This document shows positions 16,399 through 22,379 of a DNA stretch of 22,379 bases, one piece after another. The stretch is taken from positions 1 through 22,379 of the IMG/VR virus record IMGVR_UViG_3300043470_000483; one strand, 5' to 3'. The position numbers were made by a program, and so were the translations under genes. How positions within the stretch are numbered: position 1 is the first letter of the stretch; the number at the start of each line of letters is the position of its first letter. A model generated the notes under the pieces. It searched no databases. It was given only the letters and a program-made list of their open reading frames with translations, and was not told where the DNA came from. Source of the DNA: a virus.

Positions 16399-17784
16399 TT
16401 ATGCTGACGTAATAGTTGAGCTTGACGGTAGTGGTTTACCGGTAGTTAGTGTATACTGCGTATTTTGTAATGCTATTACTTTTTTATCCAATTCGTCTAT
16501 GTTATTTTTAGCTGTTTCAACTGCTTGTTCTAACGCGGGTATAGAAGGATCACCTTGTGGTAAATCTTGTTTAGCTTTACTAAGGGTATATCTTGCATCT
16601 GCTTCGGCTTTAACTAAAGCAAAACGAGCATCGGACAATGTTTCAATTTCTTTTTTATTTACATCATATGCAGTAATTTCAGATTGTGATAAGTCTCGCA
16701 TCGTGGTCGCAGTCAGTCCCGAAAAGTCTGGTACAGGAACTTTCTTGTCACCCAACAAGTTACCGATCTGAGAAGATATTTCACTTCTATTAATTGTATT
16801 TTCAGCTACTGTTGGCATTTTTATAGGAAAGGGACTAGCAGTACTTAGTGAATTCATACTTGCTGTTAATGATGCTGCGGCTGCAGGAGATAGCCCAGTT
16901 GAAACCAACGATGATAATGGTTGTCTTCCAGATTGCAGTCCTTGAGTTAAATTACTAATTGAGGGTAACCCTGAAACAGCAGGTAATACAGAAATGTTAG
17001 GTATACTTCCAGTTACACCATTTGGTAAACTACTAGGATTACTTAATACTCCGCTCAGTGATGCGCCGGCCCCTATTAACGCATTGCCAGATAATAAATC
17101 TGACAGTGAGCTTGAACCGGACGTTGCAGTACTAATTTGATTTAGTGCTGCACTAGATGCATTTTTAGTTATTGAACCAAGACCACTTAATGTGTCAGAA
17201 ATTCCACTAGTAGTTAATGCACTGGGATTTACTATAGACGAAAGTGCCGATTGCCCACCTGGTAAGTTGCTTACCCCACTAGCAAGTGCAGATGGGCTAA
17301 CTATGCCTGACATGCCAGGCACATTACTCATTGCCCCCGATAATGCACTCAATCCTGCTTTTACTCCACCGGATGCAACTGCTGCGTCCACTGCAGGTAT
17401 TTTACCTGTTGCTACATCAACTCCTGCGCTATTTAATCCACTCGTAAATGAAGTTGTTAATGGAGTAGATGCAGCTTTGGTGTCTGTTGCCACCTGGTCT
17501 AATTTATTTTTTAAATTGATAATTGTTAAGTTTTGCGGAACTCCGGCTTGCAGTGGTTTAAATGAGGCTGATATTGCAGCAAATGCCGAACCTGATATTC
17601 TTTTTGTAGTATCTACTAATCCCGATAACCCAGTAATACCGGGTATACTTGGCATTGAAGCCGTCATGCCATTAAGAGAAGTAACAATAGAACTTGCGCC
17701 ACCGGTTGTGGTTGCTAGCGCAGATGAGAAATTACCTGAACTTATTGCACTTGCTACATTAGATATAGAAGGAAGTGTTGACAT
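16399..17784 (-). CDS. Unrecognised Ser/Ala/Gly-rich protein with C-terminal coiled coil (461 aa)
   Basis: Function is unknown. The ATG at 17784 overlaps the TAA of the 202-aa gene by 1 nt (TAATG), with GGTGA at 17798-17794 lying 9 nt upstream. Residues 1-340 are low-complexity, rich in Ser, Ala, Gly, Leu and Thr, with degenerate repeats such as IVSPSAL (161-167) and IVNPSAL (184-190), 23 residues apart, and recurrent LPSIS, GLSGL and LSSLV words. Residues 366-443 are charged and heptad-like (SDARFALVKAEADARYTLSK, then ALEQAVETAKNNIDELDKKV), predicting a coiled coil. The architecture suggests an elongated, possibly trimeric virion or chaperone-like protein, but this is inference. It ends 7 nt before the gp25 start. 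A 205-codon frame on the opposite strand is a by-product of its biased composition. Confidence 0.87.
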   Translation of the reverse strand: MSTLPSISNVASAISSGNFSSALATTTGGASSIVTSLNGMTASMPSIPGITGLSGLVDTTKRISGSAFAAISASFKPLQAGVPQNLTIINLKNKLDQVATDTKAASTPLTTSFTSGLNSAGVDVATGKIPAVDAAVASGGVKAGLSALSGAMSNVPGMSGIVSPSALASGVSNLPGGQSALSSIVNPSALTTSGISDTLSGLGSITKNASSAALNQISTATSGSSSLSDLLSGNALIGAGASLSGVLSNPSSLPNGVTGSIPNISVLPAVSGLPSISNLTQGLQSGRQPLSSLVSTGLSPAAAASLTASMNSLSTASPFPIKMPTVAENTINRSEISSQIGNLLGDKKVPVPDFSGLTATTMRDLSQSEITAYDVNKKEIETLSDARFALVKAEADARYTLSKAKQDLPQGDPSIPALEQAVETAKNNIDELDKKVIALQNTQYTLTTGKPLPSSSTITSA

Positions 17785-18392
17785 TATATTATATCACCAA
17801 TATTTGTAGAGTTTTGTAAGAATGCTACAGTGGATTTTACTCCAACATATGCAGCAGCATTTACTATCCCTGCTATAGCTCCCGGTGCTTCATCACCAAC
17901 TATAGCACCGGTCATCATCATTGCAGTTTGTGCCTGTTGAAAATTAATTATCTGTGCTGCTGCTTGTGCAGAAGTATTATTAATTAATGCTTGTAAATTT
18001 TCAGCTCCAGGAACACCAGTAAACAAATTATTTGTCATGGCAGATTCTACACTCATTCCCCTTTGAACCAAACCAGTAACCAATGAAGCTGATCCTGGTT
18101 TTAATATACCCGCTGCTTCAAGCTGTTGCGGTGTCTTTGCTAGTATACCTATCCCAGCATTAACATTTCCTGCAGCATCTACAATAATACCAGTCCCATT
18201 CGCTACCACCTCGGGATACGCAGCCGCTGCTTGTGCTGCTGTGCCGCCGATCATTGCGGCAGTTACACCAGCATTTAATGATTTACTAACTGTTCCAATA
18301 GCAGGAACCGTGGCAGAAGTTGCCGCCGTGACTGGATTGTTAGGCGGAAGTCTTGTTGAATTAGCATATGTTTGACTTTGATTATATTGCAT
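17784..18392 (-). CDS. Unrecognised Ala-rich protein between gp5 and gp25 (202 aa)
   Basis: Function is unknown. The start at 18392 overlaps the stop of the gp5-like gene as TAATG, and AGGG at 18403-18400 lies 7 nt before it, so translation is probably coupled. The sequence is rich in Ala, Gly, Thr and Asn. Residues 35-60 (SKSLNAGVTAAMIGGTAAQA) look helical. A more conserved-looking core at 83-127 includes TPQQLEAAGILKPGS and MTNNLFTG. Two further Ala-rich helices follow (residues 130-160 and 165-190). Similar LExAGxLKPG phrases seem familiar from tail proteins of environmental phages, but I cannot verify this. No signal peptide or clear membrane segment is present. Placement in the hub/baseplate operon suggests a minor virion or assembly protein of the tail tip. 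No T4 counterpart can be named. Confidence 0.85.
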   Translation of the reverse strand: MQYNQSQTYANSTRLPPNNPVTAATSATVPAIGTVSKSLNAGVTAAMIGGTAAQAAAAYPEVVANGTGIIVDAAGNVNAGIGILAKTPQQLEAAGILKPGSASLVTGLVQRGMSVESAMTNNLFTGVPGAENLQALINNTSAQAAAQIINFQQAQTAMMMTGAIVGDEAPGAIAGIVNAAAYVGVKSTVAFLQNSTNIGDII

Positions 18393-19837
18393 TAAAATGC
18401 CCTACTACTATTATTATTTACTTTAACATCAACCCCTTGATTTGCACTTGACCAAGGAGAATGAGCAGGAGCACGACTGACAATAGATAACAGATATCCA
18501 GGAGCCGCTAACCATCCTTTAATTTTGTCAAACAATGTATCAGTATGAGTTACGATAGGTATCTTAGGTACTTCTACTGGGGTTACTGAAGTTGACCCTG
18601 TATTTAAATTTATTTTGCTACCATTAACATACATAGTTCCTGCGCTGGCATAAGAACCCTCACCACTTGCTTCCATACTCATTGAACCATTAACTTTAAC
18701 TGTATAGGTGCCTAACGTATACCCACTAAAGTTTTTACCTGAACGATAAGAAATATCAGTCTCAGCATTTATTTTAATATTATTAGCTGCTATATTTAAA
18801 TCATTCTTAGCATTGATATTAATATTGTTATCTGCATGTAAATTTAAATCTCCTTGTGTCCTGATATTTACGCTGTTGGTAGCGTACATATCAATAGTAC
18901 CTTCTTTGCCTAATTCAATATAGCTTTGTCCATTAGCATGAATAATGAACAATGTTTGCCCATCATCACTCATTAATATTTGATGACCTAATGCTGTTCT
19001 TAATCTTATTAGTTGATCTTTGCCAACAACATCACCATCATCCATAACAATACTATGTCCACCTCTACGTGATACTAATTTTAATGACTCGTTTGATGCT
19101 GAAGCTCCTTTGGTTAATACATTAGCGTCGGTAAACCCACCTTGGTAAATTGGTCTACCCGGCGTGCTAACTCCCCAACCAACACGAGACGGACTTTCTC
19201 GTAGTGCGCTGCTTGATATTGGTCCTCTAATTGAATCTCTAATCAAACCTTGTTGAAAATATATAGAAGAACTATAACTATGAATAGGTTTGGGTGCAAT
19301 TAAAAAAGTTGAGACATCATTTAACTTTTTATTATTCGGGTTTAAATTAACAACTGGCAAGGTTGTTGCTCCACCCAATCCCGCTGCTTCAGCCGTATTT
19401 GGTACAACATTATCTGTTGCACCTATTGCAGGAATCATTTGCAATAATTCCGGTGGCAGAATACTACCAATATAATATCCGTAATTTACGTCACCGTTAA
19501 TAAAAAGACAAACTACTGTGCTACCAATATCAGGCGGGCTAAACCACATCCCGTACGAACTTGGATTCTGTGTGTAGGTACCAAAATCATCTATTGCTCC
19601 ACTGGCGGGAGTAGAGCCAAAGAAAGGACTCATGTAGCTTACAGTAGTCCAACTTTTGCTATCATCAGGATTAGGTGCGCCAAAATCAGCAATATAAACA
19701 TCTATTCTACCTGCTCTAGTAGAATCAATATTATTTTTTACTACTCCAAGTACGGGCACGGTACGTATTACGCCGCCGCCGGCATCTGGCTTAGTTGATT
19801 TAGCTTGACCCTTTACTTTAATTTCGTTTGATGCCAT
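18392..19837 (-). CDS. gp5: gp5-like baseplate hub/needle protein, OB-fold plus beta-helix, no lysozyme domain (481 aa)
   Basis: This is the central spike at the tip of the tail tube, which pierces the outer membrane on contraction. Residues 23-128 fit the gp5/VgrG-type OB-fold: GVVKNNIDSTRAGRIDVYI (31-49), SYMSPFFGST (67-76), then YGMWFSPPDIGSTVVCLFIN (95-114) and GYYIGSILP. Residues 250-310 carry RRGGHSIVMDDGD and QLIRLRTALGHQILMSDDGQ, the conserved approach to the needle. Residues 306-415 form short repeats with alternating hydrophobic residues (VNIRTQGDLNLHADNNINI, then DLNIAANNIKINAETDI), as expected of the gp5 C-terminal triple-stranded beta-helix. T4 gp5 (575 aa) has a T4-lysozyme domain between OB-fold and needle. 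Here the linker at about 130-250 shows no lysozyme-like sequence. The TAA overlaps the next ATG by 1 nt. The family call is strong; the absence of an enzyme domain is by inspection. Confidence 0.92.
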   Translation of the reverse strand: MASNEIKVKGQAKSTKPDAGGGVIRTVPVLGVVKNNIDSTRAGRIDVYIADFGAPNPDDSKSWTTVSYMSPFFGSTPASGAIDDFGTYTQNPSSYGMWFSPPDIGSTVVCLFINGDVNYGYYIGSILPPELLQMIPAIGATDNVVPNTAEAAGLGGATTLPVVNLNPNNKKLNDVSTFLIAPKPIHSYSSSIYFQQGLIRDSIRGPISSSALRESPSRVGWGVSTPGRPIYQGGFTDANVLTKGASASNESLKLVSRRGGHSIVMDDGDVVGKDQLIRLRTALGHQILMSDDGQTLFIIHANGQSYIELGKEGTIDMYATNSVNIRTQGDLNLHADNNININAKNDLNIAANNIKINAETDISYRSGKNFSGYTLGTYTVKVNGSMSMEASGEGSYASAGTMYVNGSKINLNTGSTSVTPVEVPKIPIVTHTDTLFDKIKGWLAAPGYLLSIVSRAPAHSPWSSANQGVDVKVNNNSSRAF

Positions 19838-19847
19838 TAATTATTGT

Positions 19848-19851
19848 CTCC
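19848..19851 (-). promoter_or_regulatory. Ribosome binding site of the gp5-like gene
   Basis: The minus strand reads GGAG at 19851-19848, 10 nt before the ATG at 19837. It lies in the 18-nt gap after the TAA of the 820-aa gene and is the clearest Shine-Dalgarno match in the window. It supports the chosen start of the 481-aa protein. Confidence 0.7.
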
Positions 19852-19855
19852 GTGT

Positions 19856-22318
19856 TTATCTTGGTCCAGGACCAGCATCATCATTTACTACTGGACCCTG
19901 CTGAGTCTGTATAGTAACTGAACTGGCTGAAAGTCTTTGCATTGGATCCATAACATTGTTTATACTTCCAACTGAACCAAGTAAACCAGCTTGCCCCGAT
20001 TGTTGAAGGTCTGATGACATTGGGTTAGCAGCAAATCCACTTCCTGATGTTGTACCTGTACCACTTGGAGTAGGTGCTGCCCCTGTACCTGCTCGGTTAA
20101 GTCTAGCCGTTTCTGCTCTTGATTGATTTGGATCTTCTCGTCCCTGATCAGCCGTTGTTTTGTCTGGTCCAGGGTTTTGAAATGTGTTAAGTGAGCAATC
20201 TAACTCTTGTGTAAATTTGCCACGTTGAAAATTACTAACTACCCGTGTAACCATATAGCTAATTCCTCCTCCCCGGCTATCAATATCCTTTTGTATATAA
20301 TCTGGATATTTATAAAAGAATATTGAATTATTTAAACTCATCGTGCCAGTACTATTTTCATAGTCTATTGGTTCAATAAAATTTATTTCAATAAAAACTT
20401 GTCCACCATTTGGATTTATAGTAAATCCGTCAGTTCCGTAAAATTGATTGTATAATGAATTTATACTGCTAGGAGCGGATTGCATTATAAAATCTGGATC
20501 TCCCAAAATTGTAATTTTAGCAGATCCAAAATCTCTAGGACTAAACAAACTAGTCATATACATGTTTTGTGCTTCCATACCTACATTTATTCTACCTTGG
20601 CTAGGTTGTTCTTGTGGTTGTCCAACTGTCACTGGTATATCAACAGCGCCGGCTAAAGCTGCTGAGGGAATTGGTGCACCTAAACCAAAACCTTGAATTG
20701 TCACATTATGATAAGCAAAATCCAAATTTTGAGAATAACTAATTACTTCAGTATTTTTACCAGTATACCAATAGTTGTATCGCTTATGTGCGCCATAATA
20801 TGGCGTTGTGATTGCCGCAGATGCAGCAACCACTACTGGAGTTAAATATGGTTGGATAATATAAGTGATTTTATAAACATAGTCACCTTGGTTAGGATCC
20901 CAACCTAAATTCTTTACTTCAGCACTTATATTGAACCATTTTAATTCTTTTGGGGAAACATCTTGTTTTTCGTATGTACCAGTATCTGGATCTGGAGTCA
21001 AGTTTGTATTATCTATTTGTGACAATGCATCTTCTAAATACGAACTTTGTTTAATTATTTCTGATACTGCTTGAATGATAGAAGTACCCTGGGCTATATT
21101 AATAGTACGCAAGTAATTGTTTGGTGTTTCTAGCGTAGCAGCTTTTTGATTAGATTCTGAAGTGTTGGTCGCCGTTGTTGTAGGTACTTTTCTTTTATCT
21201 AAATCAGCCTTACTTCTTAAACTTGCTTTTTTAATTTTTTCCCCGTCCGGACCAAGAAATACAACATCGTATTGTCTAGGTATGGTTACTCCTTTACCCA
21301 CTAATTGTTGCTGGTCATAATTTAATTTTGAAAATAAACTTGTCATGTATACAACATTTGTCGCTTGACTATCTCTATCTGCTTCGAATTGAGCAGGTGA
21401 GTTAGATGATTCAGGTGCAAATAATGCATTATATACTGTATCGGCTACAATAGTAGTATCAGAAACAATTGTACTAAATTTTGATCCAAACCCAACAATT
21501 TGTTGAGCAGCAACAGCAAGGATATTGTAAACTACCGGTTTTCCAGTAATTTTAAATTTCATATCCTTAATTAATATATCAATATACCGTTCATACAGTC
21601 CAAATGCATTTCCTTCAGGGTTACCGTCAGAACTTAGAATTTTTGTAGGGTCAATTATATTTCCATCTTTATCATATCCTAAAAATCTAATTCCTAATAT
21701 AAAAAATTGTCTTGCTGGATTTTGAACCATTGAAAAGTTTTTAGTATTAGTTGTTGCCGCTAACGCATTCTGTGCCCTGCGTAATTTAGTTAACAACGAA
21801 AAACCATATGGTTCAGTTATATTAAATGATATATCACTGATATTGGTTGCAGCACCAACATCTTTAGTACCAATTGTTTGCGTAAATTTTAAATCATCTA
21901 TGAAAAAATCAGTGTCAAATCCAGGGGTACGTTTAGATGAAGTATTATTAATACCACCACTTTGAGCAATTAAATAGGCGCCACCTGCTTTTGCAGCAAA
22001 GTTTGCTGTTCCTGAAGTGCTTGTGCTGTTTTCTCTTGCTAATTCTGCGGCAGCTTCATTAGTTAGATCAGATGATGCAGCACTAGGTGAAATGTTGTTT
22101 ATAGAATTTATATTCTGTCTTCCTGATTCCACAAAAGCATCATATGCATCAGGAGTTATCATGTACAACGATAGTTGATAGGTGTAGCTACTAAAATTAC
22201 CTAATGGATTTTCTGTTCGTTTACCAGGTTTAATTGCAGTGGTATTAGATGAGCCCGTTGCCTTAGTACCTGCTTGAGCCGGATTACGTTGATCATCATA
22301 TGATAAATTAACATCCAT
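19856..22318 (-). CDS. Large virion structural protein, probable baseplate hub component (820 aa)
   Basis: This 820-aa protein lies immediately upstream of the gp5-like gene, where a hub partner such as T4 gp27 or a gpD-like protein would be expected. Seen in sequence: a polar, Ala/Ser/Asn-rich first 130 residues; a segment around 130-220 with FFIDDLKF and ITEPYGFSLL; an aromatic stretch with NYWYTGKNTEVISYSQNLDF near 510-535; a segment with ILGDPDFIMQ near 600-612; and a beta-rich end with VVSNFQRGKFTQELDCSLNT near 692-712. The last ~90 residues are Gly/Pro/Ser/Thr/Gln-rich, probably disordered, and end in GPGPR. A GGGA at 22329-22326 lies 7 nt before the ATG. The hub role is inferred from position and from the GDP...GQVFIE...GKFTQ pattern, which resembles hub C-terminal regions in my recollection. 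It is about twice the length of T4 gp27 (391 aa), so direct homology is not claimed. Confidence 0.85.
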   Translation of the reverse strand: MDVNLSYDDQRNPAQAGTKATGSSNTTAIKPGKRTENPLGNFSSYTYQLSLYMITPDAYDAFVESGRQNINSINNISPSAASSDLTNEAAAELARENSTSTSGTANFAAKAGGAYLIAQSGGINNTSSKRTPGFDTDFFIDDLKFTQTIGTKDVGAATNISDISFNITEPYGFSLLTKLRRAQNALAATTNTKNFSMVQNPARQFFILGIRFLGYDKDGNIIDPTKILSSDGNPEGNAFGLYERYIDILIKDMKFKITGKPVVYNILAVAAQQIVGFGSKFSTIVSDTTIVADTVYNALFAPESSNSPAQFEADRDSQATNVVYMTSLFSKLNYDQQQLVGKGVTIPRQYDVVFLGPDGEKIKKASLRSKADLDKRKVPTTTATNTSESNQKAATLETPNNYLRTINIAQGTSIIQAVSEIIKQSSYLEDALSQIDNTNLTPDPDTGTYEKQDVSPKELKWFNISAEVKNLGWDPNQGDYVYKITYIIQPYLTPVVVAASAAITTPYYGAHKRYNYWYTGKNTEVISYSQNLDFAYHNVTIQGFGLGAPIPSAALAGAVDIPVTVGQPQEQPSQGRINVGMEAQNMYMTSLFSPRDFGSAKITILGDPDFIMQSAPSSINSLYNQFYGTDGFTINPNGGQVFIEINFIEPIDYENSTGTMSLNNSIFFYKYPDYIQKDIDSRGGGISYMVTRVVSNFQRGKFTQELDCSLNTFQNPGPDKTTADQGREDPNQSRAETARLNRAGTGAAPTPSGTGTTSGSGFAANPMSSDLQQSGQAGLLGSVGSINNVMDPMQRLSASSVTIQTQQGPVVNDDAGPGPR

Positions 22319-22319
22319 C

Positions 22320-22379
22320 TTAGATTCCCAAAACTTGTTTTAACATATCCATTTTAGGTAAATATATTCCTGTACCAGT
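22320..22379 (-). CDS. 3' end of an unidentified upstream gene (partial)
   Basis: Reading the minus strand from the right edge, one frame gives 19 codons ending in QVLGI and then TAA at 22322-22320. A single base separates this stop from the ATG of the 820-aa gene. The tight junction and same strand fit the operon style seen in the rest of the window, which is the main reason to call it a gene end. The fragment is too short to assign a product, and the frame cannot be tested further without sequence to the right. Confidence 0.5.
   Translation of the reverse strand, partial: TGTGIYLPKMDMLKQVLGI

Noticed and set aside
16396-16403. CATAAATA word just before gp25 (minus strand)
   Set aside because: It ends 4 nt before the ATG and contains the stop codon of the preceding gene. 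A transcript from it would lack the gp25 start.
16399-17784. Reading the 461-aa protein as a tape measure protein
   Set aside because: It is low-complexity with only a short C-terminal coiled coil, lacks the long helical repeats and membrane segments of tape measures, and lies between the hub and wedge genes.
17192-17809. 205-codon open frame on the plus strand
   Set aside because: It lies fully opposite the 461-aa gene (and its junction), whose Ser/Ala/Gly codons leave the antisense frame free of stops. It has no ribosome site and no plausible neighbours on that strand.
1-22379. Search for tRNA, CRISPR, insertion sequences, reverse transcriptase or defence genes
   Set aside because: The window is almost entirely covered by minus-strand virion genes. 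No cloverleaf, regularly spaced direct repeats, transposase motif or retroelement template repeat was seen.

Overview
The window looks like part of the tail and baseplate module of a tailed bacteriophage with a contractile, T4-like tail. Every supported gene lies on the minus strand, so the transcriptional order runs from high to low coordinates. DNA is AT-rich, genes are packed with almost no spacers, and no tRNA, integrase, transposase, CRISPR or host gene is visible. The hub, gp25 and gp6 sequences remind me of environmental (marine or freshwater) T4-like myoviruses. That is from memory, not a search, and the host cannot be named.

Layout in transcription order: a 19-codon 3' fragment of an unidentified gene (22379-22320); an 820-aa structural protein, probably a baseplate hub component (22318-19856); a 481-aa gp5-like hub/needle protein with an OB-fold and a C-terminal beta-helix but no lysozyme domain (19837-18392); two unrecognised Ala/Ser-rich proteins of 202 and 461 aa joined by 1-nt TAATG overlaps (18392-16399); gp25, the baseplate wedge protein (16391-15942); an enlarged gp6 wedge protein of 1124 aa (15889-12515); and a giant reading frame that starts at 12491 and is still open at base 1, so at least 4163 aa.

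The gp25-gp6-next-gene order matches the T4 wedge cluster 25-6-7, so the giant protein sits where gp7 would be. It is at least four times longer than T4 gp7 and is a mosaic: an N-terminal conserved segment, repeated beta-rich modules, a carbohydrate-binding-like segment, an FG-GAP-like propeller region with inserted modules, and GxGY-type repeats near the left edge. Its C-terminus lies outside the window.

Together the genes would build the central hub and spike (820 aa, gp5-like) and the surrounding wedges (gp25, gp6, giant protein). Regulation appears to rest on one long late transcript with translational coupling. The only gene gap longer than 25 nt (15890-15941) carries a match to the T4-type late promoter motif just upstream of gp6. 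The main novelty is the giant open frame. The unassigned coupled pair between gp5 and gp25 comes second.
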